Below are positions 56,201 to 58,569 of a stretch of 64,000 nucleotides of DNA, one piece after another; within the stretch, counting starts at the first letter, position 1, and each line of letters begins with the position of its first letter. The notes under the pieces were generated by a model. It saw only the letters and a program-made list of their open reading frames with translations. It made no database searches and was not told the origin of the DNA. Both the position numbers and the translations under genes were made by a program. Source of the DNA: Hevea brasiliensis (taxonomy: Eukaryota > Streptophyta > Magnoliopsida > Malpighiales > Euphorbiaceae); assembly GCF_030052815.1 (NCBI RefSeq), contig NC_079499.1, positions 72,617,760 to 72,681,759 of the forward strand. The letters run 5' to 3'.

Positions 56201-58119
56201 TGTTCAGGGAGAAGTCTGGCTTATTATGTCATCTATGACAATCACTGTATGGTTTAAAGTAATCCCGAGAGCATGATTTAGACGATTCAGTAATGTAGTC
56301 TAACAATTTGGAATGTCTAGGACTGAAGTTGATCATTCTATGTTTTTCCAACATGATGACCATAATAGATGCACTTATTTGGTGGTTTATATTGATTACA
56401 TTGTTATCACAGGAAATGATCACGATAGGATCTCTCAACTTAGCATTTACTAAGTCACTTCCAGACCAAGGACTTAGGGAAGTTGAAGTACTTTTCAGGG
56501 ATTGAGGTGGTACAATCCAAGATAGGTATCTCTATTTCTCAAAGGAAATATGTTTTAGATATGCTAGAAGAGACTAGCATGATAGGCTGTAGATATGTGG
56601 ACACTCCTATGGATCCGAACGTTAAACTCGTTCCTAGACAAGGGGGCCCATTGGAAGACCCTAGTAGATACCAAAGGCTAGTCGAAAAACTCAACTATCT
56701 CACAATCACATGCTTAGACATTTCCTTCGCCGTGAATGTGGCTAGCCAGTTCCTCCAGGCACCGTCTAGTAGTCACTGGGATGCAGTTGTGCGCAATCTC
56801 AAGTACATCAAAACAACTCCAGTGCAAGGCCTGTTATATGAAAACAAAGGTCACTCACAAATTATAGTTATTCAGATGCAGATTGGGCAAGTTCTCCTTC
56901 AGATAAACAATCAACTTCAAGATACTATATCATTATTGGAAGGAATTTAATATTCTATAAGAGAAAAAAGTAGGATGTGGTTGCCAGGTCAAGTGCAAAA
57001 GCAGAGTATCAAGCTATGGCCTTGGCAACATGTGAACTTATCCGTGTAAAACAACTTCTTCAAGAGTTGAAATATAGGGAAAATAGTCAAATGAAGTTAA
57101 TATGTGACATTCAAGCAGCCCTCAATATTGCCTATAACCCAGTTTTTCACGAAAGAACGAAACATAGAGAGGTAGATTGCCGCTTTATTAGACAGAAGAT
57201 TGAATCAGGGCATATTGCCACCATTTTTATTAATTCAAATAACCAGTTAGCAGATGTTCTTACTAAATCCCTTAGAGGACCACGGATTGAATACATTGTA
57301 ACAAGCTTAGAGCATACGACATGTACGCTCCAACTTAAGGGGGAATGTTGAGATATTTGACTTGATTTGTTTGGATTTTTGCCTTAACTCACATGCTAAT
57401 CTTCCTAATTAGTTGTTGTAATCTTGTAATTATTATTTTTAGGATATGTAAAATAGCCTAGAATCTATATATTCCTATATTGTAATATTCTGTAAAGCTA
57501 TATAAATCCCAATTGGCTTGAGAAAATAATCAAGCTCTATAATTCTCTTATTCTCTTCTTTCTCAATAAAAAACCTGAACCCAACACGAATATTATTTTC
57601 TAAACCGAAATCCATACAAACCCAATTATATATCATCCAAATCTGTCTCAATAGAGTTCAATTGGGTTAGGTACTTGAATATACCAAACCCGTTACCATT
57701 CCTAAGCAATCCTGTTAATGGTTGCCCACCTTTCAAAATTAGGGTGCTAAGTATTGCACCTCTTACGCATTGTGCCCATGTTACACCTCAAGTGCACCTT
57801 TAACAACTATGACCAATATTTATATAGATCTTTTAGCATTGAAAAATTCAATAACTTGTTTATTTCTAGAAAAACAACTCACTTCTCAAAATAATGCCAT
57901 ATACATCTTAGGTTTTTCAATATATTGTGTTTCTAATCATACAACAATCTTCTATGAAACATGGATATAGGTAGATTAAATCAAGAGCAATGGTCAAACA
58001 TTTTGTAAATGAGTTATAAGGAAGTTACCTTTTTGACCAGCACCTACATTATCATCTTGGCGTTTACGCTGATATTCTTGCTCAATTTTGTCCAAAACTT
58101 GCAATTCATGGTAAAGCTC
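823..58119 (-). CDS. PSK SIMULATOR-like DUF668 protein, C-terminal eight exons
   Basis: Plant-specific protein resembling the PSI1/PSI2/PSI3 family. In Arabidopsis these carry DUF3475 and DUF668 domains and act in growth promotion downstream of phytosulfokine signalling. Exons are 58119-58029, 47379-47282, 46984-46915, 38288-38185, 1959-1843, 1642-1566, 1460-1416 and 1291-823. All seven introns are GT-AG and phases match at every junction, giving 356 residues plus stop. Family motifs in order are [101 protein letters not shown] and [11 protein letters not shown], then a Ser/Lys-rich tail with [10 protein letters not shown]. The N-terminal part, including DUF3475, must lie beyond base 64000. 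Introns of 10.6, 8.6 and 36.2 kb are filled with transposons. Family membership is firm from the motifs. Whether the locus is still expressed is not known. Confidence 0.88.
1416..1460 (-). CDS. PSI-like gene, 45-bp exon [15 protein letters not shown]
   Basis: Flanked by a gaaatag acceptor and a GTGAGC donor. It encodes [15 protein letters not shown], a highly conserved DUF668 motif. The first codon is completed across the junction (AA+A, Lys) and the exon ends in phase 2, completed by the next exon (GG+G, Gly). Confidence 0.92.
1566..1642 (-). CDS. PSI-like gene, exon [19 protein letters not shown]
   Basis: The acceptor is ctttgcag and the donor GTAAGAG. The 77-bp exon encodes [19 protein letters not shown] and then MSTNTA. 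It starts in phase 0 and ends in phase 2, matching its neighbours. The adjacent introns are 105 and 200 bp and contain no transposon. Confidence 0.92.
1843..1959 (-). CDS. PSI-like gene, exon [16 protein letters not shown]
   Basis: The acceptor is ttgtctcag and the donor GTATGT. It encodes 39 codons in phase 0 with [16 protein letters not shown], then [15 protein letters not shown] and QVKEE. This exon is the downstream partner of the 36225-bp intron whose upstream exon is at 38288-38185. Confidence 0.9.
1960..3542 (-). other. Intron sequence, no gene seen
   Basis: This is the downstream end of the 36-kb intron, AT-rich and without coding signal. It holds a poly-A/CA microsatellite at 2667-2708. 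The first transposon-derived coding sequence, from copia B, begins near 3543. Confidence 0.6.
2667..2708. repeat. Poly-A followed by (CA)n
   Basis: About 24 A residues followed by nine CA units, inside the intron. It could be a retroposon tail remnant, but no body was recognised next to it. Confidence 0.85.
3543..3869 (+). pseudogene. Copia B, 5' fragment (GAG-pre-integrase)
   Basis: Fragment of a Ty1/copia polyprotein. The GAG-pre-integrase zinc domain is visible in one frame: [15 protein letters not shown], then ECESCQIGK. It continues through VHSDI to a TGA at 3822-3824, where relatives have Trp. Sequence similarity carries on to the gypsy A insertion point, and the same reading resumes at 11569 with VTFNDDYSS, the start of the integrase core. 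The 5' LTR, gag and protease are missing, so the copy is 5'-truncated. The exact left edge is uncertain. Confidence 0.75.
3870..4805 (+). repeat. Gypsy A 5' LTR
   Basis: 936 bp, TG...CA ends. It contains the last pol codons (readable at about 3885-4113) because pol overlaps the 3' LTR. A TATA-like TATTTATAGG at 4261-4270 is a candidate promoter core. The partner is 10633-11568. Confidence 0.93.
4808..4819 (+). other. Gypsy A primer-binding site
   Basis: TGGTATCAGAGC, complementary to the 3' end of plant initiator tRNA-Met, two bases after the 5' LTR. Confidence 0.93.
4820..5913 (+). other. Gypsy A untranslated leader
   Basis: About 1.1 kb between the primer site and gag, without a long frame. 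It contains a poly-A and purine-rich tract at 5197-5270. Just before gag a pyrimidine run ends in TTTTTTGTGCAG, which resembles a splice acceptor. Confidence 0.7.
5914..7854 (+). CDS. Gypsy A Gag-protease polyprotein
   Basis: Structural capsid protein plus aspartic protease. I chose the ATG at 5914; the frame opens slightly earlier, but only with a GTG. Features of the 646-residue product: N-terminal coiled-coil-like segment ([19 protein letters not shown]), an acidic then RGG-rich stretch (about 65-130), a retrotransposon gag domain (about 140-305, [13 protein letters not shown]), a CCHC zinc knuckle [14 protein letters not shown] at 371-384, and a protease with catalytic DSG at 472-474 and the [11 protein letters not shown] flap region. 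The C-terminus is a long Lys/Glu/Arg-rich linker. The frame ends at TAA 7852-7854 and overlaps the pol frame by 80 bases. Confidence 0.92.
   Translation: MSQEQTSGLNMDNPFYQQALVQHLERIGRQLSNLADRIERIEQNSGNGRQNINEGQNRARGSRVNNAPPTDDWGDENDDDSDEEDDQHSAAHDYHYRPRGMRGNRGGRGGGRNLRRGNMEEARGRGRVDGNISGIKMKIPPFQGKANPDAYLEWERKVDVIFYCHNYSEEKKVKLAVVEFTDYAIVWWDQLLTKRRRNGMRGVETWDEMKQIMRDRFVPQHYYRELHQRLQGLVQGNKSVEEYFKEMEMAMIRANVEEDREATMARFLKGLNLDIANIVELQHYVELDDMLNMAIKIEKQLKKKKAFKMGVGMNSSNNAPWKPNWKKGETYDSKAVSKEKKEETRGGEKPSVTEKGKGQNTSSGRTRDIQCFRCLGKGHYASQCPNKRVIVMRQNGKIESEDDDVDDDDASESMPPLEEASDVEHAVGGNILVVRRALSAQAKEEEGDALQRENIFHTRCLVNGKTCSMIVDSGSCVNVASTLMVAKLGMRTMKHPRPYKLQWLNECGEIKVNKQVMLAFSIGRYKDEVLCDVVPMHAGHILLGRPWQYDRKVVHDGFRNRYSFDHDGRRVTLAALSPAQAFEDQLRIKQTMNEQQQREAELRVQKEKERKEREEKVRGKNEEEKEERKFQKSETKRKGLGAKGEL
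7775..9262 (+). CDS. Gypsy A reverse transcriptase-RNase H
   Basis: RNA/DNA-dependent DNA polymerase and RNase H that copy the element's RNA. The frame differs from gag and overlaps it in a Lys/Glu-rich linker, so it needs either frameshifting or reflects an indel; relatives I recall have one continuous frame. Motifs: [28 protein letters not shown], the [11 protein letters not shown] box, catalytic YFDDILVY at about 8567-8590, [11 protein letters not shown], and RNase H with [23 protein letters not shown] and SDHESLKYL. It ends at TAG 9260-9262, where relatives have Trp (KRHAKW), a single nonsense change of the TGG to TAG type. Confidence 0.92.
   Translation: MRKRKRRENSKRAKPKGKGLGQKESCKKSGENKVSLLAKAKEVRTAYFSSMPMALLICKGAYTNVSNLNQSIPSCALPLLQEFEDVFPEEIPNGLPPFRGIEHQIDFVPGAVIPNRPAYRTNPEEAKELQRQVEELLAKGHVRESMSPCAIHVLLVPKKDGSMRMCVDCRAINKITVKYRHPIPRLDDMLDELHGACIFSKIDLKSGYHQIRMKLGDEWKTAFKTQYGLYEWLVRPFGLTNAPSTFMRLMNHVLRAFLGKFVVVYFDDILVYSQNMHDHLLHLRQVFEVLRKEHLYANLKKCTFCKDQVIFLGFVVSGKGIEVDEDKVRAIREWPTPKSVSDVRSFHGLASFYRRFAKDFSTIASPLNEVVKKNVGFKWGEEQENAFNSLKKKLCSAPLLALPDFSKTFEIECDASGVGIGAVLKQERRPIAYFSEKLSGATLNYSTYDKEMYALVRALETWQHYLWPKEFVIHSDHESLKYLKGQNKLNKRHAK
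9263..10876 (+). CDS. Gypsy A integrase (same frame after premature TAG)
   Basis: In-frame continuation of pol after the TAG. It begins [17 protein letters not shown] with the ADALSRR end of RNase H, followed by integrase. The HHCC zinc domain has [10 protein letters not shown] and [11 protein letters not shown]. The catalytic core shows [22 protein letters not shown] and [13 protein letters not shown]. The C-terminal domain has [17 protein letters not shown] and [17 protein letters not shown]. The frame continues across the 3' LTR edge at 10633 through [12 protein letters not shown] and stops at TAG 10874-10876. No classical chromodomain motif was recognised. Confidence 0.92.
   Translation, partial: SEFIEGFPYVIQYKQGKENVVADALSRRYTLLSMLDARLLGFEHVKEMYANDDDFGKVFAFCEHAAYDKFYRHNGFLFRENKLCVPKCSIRELLVKESHAGGLMGHFGVAKTLEILKEHFYWPHMKRDVERLCARCVTCMKAKSKVRPHGLYMPLSVPSEPWVDLSMDFILGLPRTKKGHDSIFVVVDRFSKMAHFIPCHKTDDASYIASLFFREIVRLHGIPRTIVSDRDVKFLSHFWKVLWGKLGTKLCFSTTCHPQTDGQTEVVNRTVGTLLRAMIKQNLKAWEECIPFIEFAYNRSMHSSTGYSPFELVYGFNPLTPLDLLPLPTNELASLDGKRKAEMVKQMHQKAKQQMEKVNERRAAQANKGRKKMVFQPGDLVWVHLRKERFPTQRKSKLQPRSDGPFEVLERINDNAYKINLPGEYGVSATFNVTDLAPFYADDDNSRTNSFEEGEDDEEPVAPIPHQGPITRAMAKKLQGLVHKHITKSNLLQVFGLDLEEGSQPCCTFLCIFEEPRDQVASVQVGIHVAATSANPS
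10616..10632 (+). other. Gypsy A polypurine tract candidate
   Basis: The purine-rich run gaagagggagaggatga ends at the 3' LTR edge and lies inside the pol coding frame, as expected when pol overlaps the LTR. Confidence 0.6.
10633..11568 (+). repeat. Gypsy A 3' LTR
   Basis: 936 bp and aligned without gaps to the 5' LTR, with 11 differences counted by eye. It carries the last pol codons to 10876. It is followed directly by the resumed integrase core of copia B. Confidence 0.93.
11569..14052 (+). pseudogene. Copia B, integrase-RT-RNase H remnant
   Basis: Continuation of copia B after gypsy A. The integrase core starts [15 protein letters not shown], then [10 protein letters not shown] and QQNGVVK. 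RT pieces follow: KYFLGIKV after 13212, catalytic VYVDDIAI near 13120-13145, then [15 protein letters not shown]. RNase H pieces lie at 13600-13990 ([13 protein letters not shown], near-terminal [14 protein letters not shown]). Many stops and frameshifts make it nonfunctional. It is closely related to copia F at 47690-57566: both share the [13 protein letters not shown] segment and the same last codons before the LTR. Confidence 0.82.
14053..14212 (+). repeat. Copia B 3' LTR (probable)
   Basis: Starts TGTTATATTATTCC right after the polypurine-like cttgaagcggag, and ends ...TTATCA where an unrelated copia RT scrap begins. No partner LTR survives, so the limits rest on the polypurine tract and the junction. 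Confidence 0.55.
14213..14728 (+). pseudogene. Copia RT fragment related to copia C
   Basis: A broken reverse-transcriptase segment starting [13 protein letters not shown], then [27 protein letters not shown], and [10 protein letters not shown] in place of the usual VYVDD. It is similar to 18098-18600 of copia C but carries several stops. It ends abruptly at 14728, where gypsy-type sequence begins. No LTRs belong to it here. Confidence 0.7.
14729..14864 (+). mobile_element. Gypsy I-like 3' fragment, split by copia C
   Basis: The start (tgttgtggatgcctt...) matches the end of gypsy I near 45875-45915 (NVVDAF.GKS.KR in translation), and the following bases resemble that element's LTR region. 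The sequence continues after copia C at 19697-19713. It is a short scrap with the copia C target site TTACT at its end. Confidence 0.5.
14865..15057 (+). repeat. Copia C 5' LTR
   Basis: 193 bp. It begins with two tandem copies of a 22-bp unit (TGTTATGGAAAGTCAATCAC then TA). The 3' LTR matches it with a 7-bp length difference. Confidence 0.94.
15058..15069 (+). other. Copia C primer-binding site
   Basis: TGGTATCAGAGC directly abuts the 5' LTR and is complementary to initiator tRNA-Met. Confidence 0.94.
15348..15980 (+). pseudogene. Copia C gag, 5' part
   Basis: Begins ATGGCAGACAATAAG (MADNKN) and encodes a copia-type capsid: [32 protein letters not shown] and [17 protein letters not shown]. 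At about 15954-15957 an extra A relative to the D2 copy shifts the frame, so this frame ends at TAG 15978-15980 (TACQ). The true frame resumes in phase with 15961 ([15 protein letters not shown]). Confidence 0.85.
15961..16938 (+). pseudogene. Copia C nucleocapsid, protease and GAG-pre-integrase
   Basis: Correct frame after the gag shift. It contains a TAG at 16012-16014, an arginine/glycine-rich stretch, and the CCHC knuckle [14 protein letters not shown] at 16111-16152. The aspartic protease motif [13 protein letters not shown] follows near 16372, then the GAG-pre-integrase zinc motif ([24 protein letters not shown]). It ends at TAG 16936-16938, where the family has Trp after HSDV. The clean part after 16195 is 247 codons. 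Confidence 0.88.
16939..17487 (+). pseudogene. Copia C integrase core
   Basis: Integrase that would join element DNA to the host: [16 protein letters not shown], then [19 protein letters not shown] at 17212-17214 replaces the Gln of the usual QNGMAER motif and is followed by a shifted frame ([28 protein letters not shown]). The D64/D116-type aspartates are present but the frame is broken. Confidence 0.82.
17488..18950 (+). pseudogene. Copia C linker and reverse transcriptase
   Basis: After a Pro/Ser-rich linker (17612-17935), RT begins [20 protein letters not shown] with [18 protein letters not shown] frame change near 18210-18240 leads to [22 protein letters not shown] at 18417-18419 stands where Trp is expected (RAWFGRF). 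The catalytic VYVDDIVIT (18523 onward), [19 protein letters not shown] and [15 protein letters not shown] follow. A TAA at 18948-18950 replaces Tyr of CYLKG. Confidence 0.88.
18951..19484 (+). pseudogene. Copia C RNase H
   Basis: RNase H domain with [56 protein letters not shown] and [18 protein letters not shown]. It ends ...INIYAPA just before the polypurine tract (cttgagggagag). This C-terminal stretch of 169 codons is open and typical in length. Confidence 0.9.
19492..19691 (+). repeat. Copia C 3' LTR
   Basis: 200 bp and the partner of 14865-15057. It begins with two 22-bp units and is followed by the target duplication TTACT. Confidence 0.94.
19919..19930 (+). other. Copia E1 primer-binding site
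   Basis: TGGTATCAGAGC (then CTAACC) directly after the probable 5' LTR end TTCATCA. Confidence 0.85.
20331..22002 (+). pseudogene. Copia E1 gag-protease-integrase start
   Basis: Heavily mutated. In-frame similarity to the E2, E3 and E4 copies is visible: a gag start [19 protein letters not shown], then a capsid segment, a damaged zinc-knuckle region near 21020-21070, and protease-like and GAG-pre-integrase pieces to 21800. It ends in [11 protein letters not shown] at about 21898-21930. Stops occur roughly every 50-100 bases, so no product is expected. Confidence 0.65.
22003..24165. mobile_element. Fold-back DNA element with long inverted repeats
   Basis: The ends are GGCCAATTGGACAAAAAA and, reversed, GGGCAATTGGACAAAAAA. 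The inverted arms extend for at least 400 bp (22003 to about 22400 against about 23770 to 24165), and more distant parts also pair. Flanks TAAATAATG (left) and TCATAAATG (right) look like a decayed 9-bp target duplication, with 6 of 9 matching. There is no transposase. It splits the integrase of copia E1, and its loop carries MITE M1. A Mutator-like origin is an inference from the duplication length. Confidence 0.8.
22889..23374. mobile_element. MITE M1
   Basis: A 486-bp noncoding inverted-repeat element beginning GGATAAATTTCAATAACTAT and ending in the inverted equivalent. It is flanked by GAAATTTATA (22879-22888) and AAAATTTATA (23375-23384), a 10-bp duplication with 9 matches. It belongs to the same family as M2 at 27459-28525. 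Confidence 0.85.
24169..25833 (+). pseudogene. Copia E1 integrase end, linker and RT fragment
   Basis: Integrase resumes with [19 protein letters not shown] and [18 protein letters not shown] poly-A run (24463-24490) sits in the following segment. The linker carries a family signature [19 protein letters not shown] (24856 onward) that recurs in E2, E3 and E4. RT similarity (CKWVFT-like, KARLV-like, ETFVPIGKM) ends near 25833. There are multiple stops and shifts. Confidence 0.72.
25834..26399 (+). repeat. Possible gypsy LTR fragment
   Basis: Starts TGTAACACTCCCTAACC exactly where the copia E1 RT breaks off, and ends where copia E2 begins. A TGTAACA start is common for LTRs of Tekay/Del-type chromoviruses such as element H nearby. 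No partner copy was found in the window and no coding signal is present. Confidence 0.35.
26400..29481 (+). pseudogene. Copia E2: 5'-truncated Ty1/copia copy
   Basis: Begins in the gag C-terminus. A zinc-knuckle region lies near 26500-26550, then a protease-like segment with the catalytic Asp in [10 protein letters not shown] and [19 protein letters not shown] (26808-27158), and the GAG-pre-integrase. The integrase core ([13 protein letters not shown]) is interrupted by MITE M2 and resumes at 28536. The integrase end follows ([24 protein letters not shown]) with the linker [19 protein letters not shown] (29332 onward). RT and RNase H are missing: the linker jumps at about 29440-29470 to a polypurine tract and an LTR-like start. 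Confidence 0.75.
27459..28525. mobile_element. MITE M2, palindromic
   Basis: A 1067-bp noncoding element, almost entirely self-complementary, beginning GGATAAATTTCAACAACTAC. It is flanked by ATGGTTTATC (27449-27458) and ATGGTTTGCC (28526-28535), a 10-bp duplication with 8 matches. The outer arms are shared with M1. It holds an extra inner palindrome (about 27671-28313) that M1 lacks. Confidence 0.87.
29482..29687 (+). repeat. LTR-like fragment
   Basis: TGTTGGGATTATAAATCTCA follows a polypurine tract (cttgagagggag, 29470-29481), the usual start of a copia 3' LTR. It is cut off at 29687 by the D2 fragment. The string TTTGTAATTTGACA, or close to it, occurs twice near its right end. Confidence 0.5.
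29688..31418 (-). pseudogene. Copia D2: primer site, gag and protease, truncated
   Basis: Minus-strand copy of the copia C family, read downward from the LTR at 31419-31649. The primer site is 31407-31418. Gag starts [17 protein letters not shown] at 31124 and shifts frame near 30640-30633 into [17 protein letters not shown]. The CCHC knuckle [14 protein letters not shown] lies within 30273-30494. A further break leads to protease [13 protein letters not shown] and GAG-pre-integrase to [10 protein letters not shown], where it ends at 29688. Here the catalytic motif is DSGV, with Ala replaced by Val. Integrase, RT, RNase H and the far LTR are absent. Confidence 0.85.
31419..31649 (-). repeat. 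LTR shared by copia D1 and D2
   Basis: 231 bp. On the minus strand it is the 3' LTR of D1 (preceded by polypurine cttgagggggag) and the 5' LTR of D2 (followed by TGGTATCAGAGC). It contains three copies of the 22-bp terminal unit, against two in copia C and one in the 33166-33343 LTR. Confidence 0.88.
31657..32877 (-). pseudogene. Copia D1 Gag start fused to RT-RNase H
   Basis: [19 protein letters not shown] is the fused start (32877 downward). RT continues with [34 protein letters not shown] and [13 protein letters not shown] stop at the VVSQF position separates RNase H, which is open from [12 protein letters not shown] through [30 protein letters not shown] and INIYAPT (32244-31657). A frame change lies near 32700 in RT. 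Confidence 0.83.
33154..33165 (-). other. Copia D1 primer-binding site
   Basis: On the minus strand TGGTATCAGAGC follows the 33166-33343 LTR directly. Confidence 0.88.
33166..33343 (-). repeat. Copia D1 5' LTR
   Basis: 178 bp, same family as the copia C LTRs but with a single 22-bp terminal unit. It is followed upstream, at higher coordinates, by gypsy H sequence. Confidence 0.87.
33344..36790 (+). pseudogene. Gypsy H: decayed chromovirus, Tekay/Del-like
   Basis: A Ty3/gypsy pol remnant without recognised LTRs. In order: protease end (FHVILDMD), RT ([17 protein letters not shown] at 33750; [19 protein letters not shown]; the catalytic site reads FIDEILVY instead of YVDDILVY), RNase H with much lost, and the integrase zinc domain ([14 protein letters not shown]). 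A core follows (35520-36010; [15 protein letters not shown]), then the integrase C-terminus ([19 protein letters not shown]). A chromodomain-like end [13 protein letters not shown] (36508 onward) is present. The frame 36059-36667 is the longest clean piece. The mutated active site and many stops show it is dead. Confidence 0.82.
36791..38184 (-). other. Intron sequence next to exon 38288-38185, no gene seen
   Basis: AT-rich sequence with A-rich runs near 36905-37030. No protein-like frame longer than 70 codons and no recognised element. It lies directly downstream (minus sense) of the splice donor at 38184 and is probably original intron plus unrecognised repeat remains. Confidence 0.5.
38185..38288 (-). 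CDS. PSI-like gene, exon [20 protein letters not shown]
   Basis: The acceptor is tatccaacag and the donor GTGAGTG. The exon completes a split Asp codon (G from the exon ending at 46915 plus AT) and encodes [14 protein letters not shown], then [20 protein letters not shown], the start of DUF668. It ends in phase 0 and joins [11 protein letters not shown] at 1959. A TRIM element begins only 45 bp upstream of its acceptor. Confidence 0.92.
38334..38582 (-). repeat. TRIM 3' terminal repeat
   Basis: 249 bp, partner of 38950-39200. Its low edge is 45 bp from the host splice acceptor. Confidence 0.88.
38950..39200 (-). repeat. TRIM 5' terminal repeat
   Basis: 251 bp. The primer site directly follows it on the minus strand. 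Confidence 0.88.
39201..39699. other. Intron sequence, no gene seen
   Basis: Between the TRIM and the LINE. A short stretch around 39490-39560 (cacggttgcagtcacggc, cgaccgtaaaataatagtaa) is less AT-rich and may be a small repeat, but I cannot assign it. Confidence 0.4.
39700..41319 (-). mobile_element. 5'-truncated RTE-type LINE
   Basis: Non-LTR retrotransposon on the minus strand. RT motifs across shifted frames: [19 protein letters not shown] and [19 protein letters not shown] (41230-40960), [19 protein letters not shown] and [19 protein letters not shown] (40880-40730), [19 protein letters not shown] (40515 downward), and the C-terminal [11 protein letters not shown] (39930). The endonuclease domain is missing. 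The 3' end carries the ...GGCTTAGTTGAGTTGAGTTG type tail (39701-39721 on plus as aactc repeats) common to plant RTE elements. TAGATAT occurs at 39693-39699 and 41320-41326, a possible 7-bp duplication. Confidence 0.85.
40330..41300 (-). pseudogene. LINE reverse transcriptase remnant
   Basis: The catalytic [10 protein letters not shown] is intact at about 40512-40483, but the domain is split into three frames (41472-40822, 40936-40553, 40515-40330). Between GDTRF and the FADD box the family's [14 protein letters not shown] segment survives only in a shifted frame (near 40620-40560). It could not be translated as one protein. Confidence 0.82.
41327..41600. other. Unassigned sequence between LINE and copia E5
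   Basis: No coding signal. Minus-strand frames here are short and match nothing I recognise. It could be an LTR scrap. Confidence 0.35.
41601..42599 (-). pseudogene. Copia E5: leader and gag fragment
   Basis: On the minus strand, below the LTR at 42600-42808, a primer site TGGTATCAGAGC (42599-42588) and leader lead into gag sequence at about 42200-41620. It matches E3 (54800-55330) and E4 (62720-63330) base by base in long stretches, for example the gag segment around 41700-42060. Protease, integrase and RT are absent, so only the 5' fifth of the element remains. Confidence 0.72.
42600..42808 (-). repeat. Copia E5 5' LTR
   Basis: About 209 bp, related to the E3 LTR by its length, position and the shared ctttaatgcagggattt-type segment. 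Its inner end shows TATTGACC instead of the usual TGTTGA start. It is followed on the minus strand by a perfect tRNA-Met primer site. Confidence 0.7.
42809..45990 (+). pseudogene. Gypsy I: decayed Ty3/gypsy pol, Reina-like
   Basis: Protease [12 protein letters not shown] (42837 onward) with [16 protein letters not shown] with [31 protein letters not shown] and catalytic FFDDILIYS near 43827-43853; then ANKKKCSFG and GYYRKFI. RNase H pieces appear about 44200-44620 ([13 protein letters not shown]). The integrase zinc region is [16 protein letters not shown] and [17 protein letters not shown] (44880-45020), and the core has [17 protein letters not shown]. The ending is VVDAF.GKS.KR, shared with the scrap at 14729. 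Frames change repeatedly and stops are frequent. The clade is an inference from motif flavour. Confidence 0.78.
45940..46340 (+). repeat. Probable gypsy I 3' LTR region
   Basis: Follows the pol end, contains TATATAAAGAGGG near 46074-46086 as a TATA-like core, and is partly similar to 14750-14864. The exact ends are not resolved because no second copy of full length is present. Confidence 0.45.
46341..46914 (-). other. Intron sequence, no gene seen
   Basis: AT-rich, no open frame of note and no recognised element. Lies between gypsy I and the host exon at 46984-46915. Confidence 0.5.
46915..46984 (-). CDS. PSI-like gene, 70-bp exon [20 protein letters not shown]
   Basis: The acceptor is ggattatag and the donor GTACGT. 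It encodes [18 protein letters not shown] then IFGSE plus the first base of the next codon (G+AT, Asp). The expected family string is of the [19 protein letters not shown] type. It is too short to appear as an open frame and was found by looking for the missing piece between its neighbours. Confidence 0.9.
47282..47379 (-). CDS. PSI-like gene, exon [16 protein letters not shown]
   Basis: The acceptor is attgcag and the donor GTAGCTG. It completes a Gly codon (G+GT) and encodes [19 protein letters not shown] then [13 protein letters not shown]. It ends in phase 0 and joins VMGKLVDIV. The following intron of 297 bp (47281-46985) is free of transposons. Confidence 0.92.
47380..48143. other. Intron sequence and copia F leader
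   Basis: No gene is seen between the host exon at 47379 and copia fragment G. The part after 47880 is less AT-rich and likely belongs to the leader of copia F. Confidence 0.4.
47690..47871 (+). repeat. Copia F 5' LTR remnant and primer site
   Basis: The end (ATGCTTGAGGAAATAATTAA...TTTTTCTACA) resembles the end of the F 3' LTR (GGCTTGAGAAAATAATCAAG...). It is followed by TTTTATCAAAGCC at about 47865-47880, a decayed form of TGGTATCAGAGCC. Left edge approximate. Confidence 0.45.
48144..49011 (-). pseudogene. Copia G: RNase H and 3' LTR fragment
   Basis: On the minus strand, an RT end and RNase [21 protein letters not shown] and [12 protein letters not shown] (48991-48806), then [30 protein letters not shown] and MCDIHEPT (48619-48326). 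A polypurine tract (caacttgaggggag) and an LTR starting TGTTGGAATCC (48319 down to about 48144) follow. It is cut at 49011 where plus-strand copia F begins. It is related to the E family by its RNase H. Confidence 0.75.
49012..49410 (+). pseudogene. Copia F, integrase-RT linker fragment
   Basis: Plus-strand Pro/Ser-rich linker of a copia polyprotein ([15 protein letters not shown] start, then [13 protein letters not shown] in a shifted frame), similar to copia B at 12150-12560. It stops at 49410 where copia E3 is inserted. The same polyprotein resumes at 55812. Confidence 0.68.
49411..49613 (-). repeat. Copia E3 3' LTR
   Basis: 203 bp, partner of 55610-55811. The polypurine side reads caacttgaggtggag on the minus strand. 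Confidence 0.85.
49614..51432 (-). pseudogene. Copia E3 linker, RT and RNase H
   Basis: Linker [19 protein letters not shown] and [16 protein letters not shown] (51432 downward), RT start [19 protein letters not shown], then [19 protein letters not shown] and [12 protein letters not shown] (50883-50584). The catalytic region is damaged near 50560-50520. RNase H has [19 protein letters not shown] and [17 protein letters not shown] (50327-49975) and ends MCNIHEPT. Several stops separate the pieces. Confidence 0.82.
51433..52400 (-). pseudogene. Copia E3 integrase
   Basis: Integrase fragments on the minus strand: [19 protein letters not shown] and [38 protein letters not shown], and [18 protein letters not shown] (52025-51711). 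A piece resembling the [12 protein letters not shown] segment follows (51644-51438). The N-terminal integrase part (52400-52030) is present only as broken similarity. Confidence 0.78.
52401..53343 (-). pseudogene. Copia E3 gag end and protease region
   Basis: The frame 53238-53014 begins [20 protein letters not shown] and contains a zinc-knuckle-like [19 protein letters not shown], with Tyr in place of the last Cys. The protease-like and GAG-pre-integrase region follows to about 52400 with multiple breaks. The family-typical LHVPSFPINLL segment is recognisable only in pieces. Confidence 0.7.
53344..54796. mobile_element. Hairpin DNA element with 9-bp target duplication
   Basis: 1453 bp, nearly one perfect palindrome centred near 54170. 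The ends are GGGCAATTTACCAAAGGGAG and, reversed, AGGCAATTTACCAAAGGGAG. A perfect 9-bp duplication AGAAAATCA flanks it (53335-53343 and 54797-54805). Within the arms are repeated short inverted GGACGCTACTT-type motifs. There is no transposase, and the middle is extremely AT-rich. The 9-bp duplication and long inverted repeats fit a Mutator-like nonautonomous element. Confidence 0.92.
54806..55609 (-). pseudogene. Copia E3 gag 5' part and leader
   Basis: The 5' gag region on the minus strand, aligned by eye with E4 (62800-63330) and E5 (41700-42240): shared stretches such as tgagccaagacattatcaga. The leader follows to the LTR at 55610. No open frame longer than 70 codons survives. Confidence 0.65.
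55610..55811 (-). repeat. Copia E3 5' LTR
   Basis: 202 bp, similar along its length to 49411-49613, with visible substitutions suggesting an older insertion than gypsy A. Confidence 0.85.
55812..57345 (+). pseudogene. Copia F reverse transcriptase-RNase H
   Basis: Resumes the polyprotein after E3: [20 protein letters not shown], then broken RT segments (55900-56480; the catalytic YxDD appears damaged near 56390). From 56483 it reads [34 protein letters not shown] and [17 protein letters not shown]. RNase H follows (56977 onward) with [44 protein letters not shown] and [13 protein letters not shown]. It is related to copia B. Stops and shifts occur throughout. Confidence 0.8.
57346..57566 (+). 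repeat. Copia F 3' LTR (probable)
   Basis: Starts TGTTGAGATATTTGACTTG after the polypurine tract cttaagggggaa. It ends near TTTCTCAATA by comparison with the remnant before 47871. It contains ctatataaatcc as a TATA-like core near 57499-57510. Confidence 0.6.
57567..58028 (-). other. Intron sequence, no gene seen
   Basis: Between copia F and the host exon 58119-58029. No coding signal or repeat recognised. Confidence 0.5.
58029..58119 (-). CDS. PSI-like gene, most 5' exon in the window
   Basis: The acceptor is gtgttttag and the donor GTAACTT. It encodes [19 protein letters not shown] then [11 protein letters not shown] and the first base of Gly. This corresponds to the end of the first half of PSI proteins, just after the expected QYTA segment. 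It begins in phase 0. The next upstream exon was not found before 64000. Confidence 0.92.
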
Positions 58120-58399
58120 CTAAAACACAAGAAAATGTATATTTATAGTTTTCACCTTCAAACTATATTCTTCTCTAAATCCATAATTATATAATTCAAC
58201 ATTAAAAGTCCACACATTTCTCAAAAAATAATAATAATACACAAAAACTTCACATTTGTAGAAAGTAATGGCTTGTTTCAGTCAAGGAAAAACAAATGAA
58301 GGATTATTTTCATTTAATTCTAGACTATGAAATTCAGATTTTTTTTCTCTTGCAAATTTCTTGTATAAAAGATTTAGGATTTTTTTTTTTTTTTTTTTG

Positions 58400-58568
58400 G
58401 AGAAGGAAAAGAGTTTTTTATTTCAGTGTGTATTTGCCTCATACACTCTTCCTATTTATATATAATAATCCTCAATACAAAAGAGGAAGATACCTACAAG
58501 AAGGAAAGAAGAAATACAATATAATACAATCCCTTTAATTTAGGGATTAATCTAATAGGATTCCGACA
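58400..58568 (-). repeat. Copia E4 3' LTR
   Basis: About 169 bp. Its outer edge runs into a poly-T tract (58380-58398) that replaces the expected TGTT, so the low end is approximate. Confidence 0.78.
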
Positions 58569-58569
58569 C

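Noticed and set aside
58009..58194. Plus-strand hydrophobic frame that looks like a small membrane protein
   Set aside because: It is the complement of the host exon 58119-58029. The minus-strand reading matches the family.
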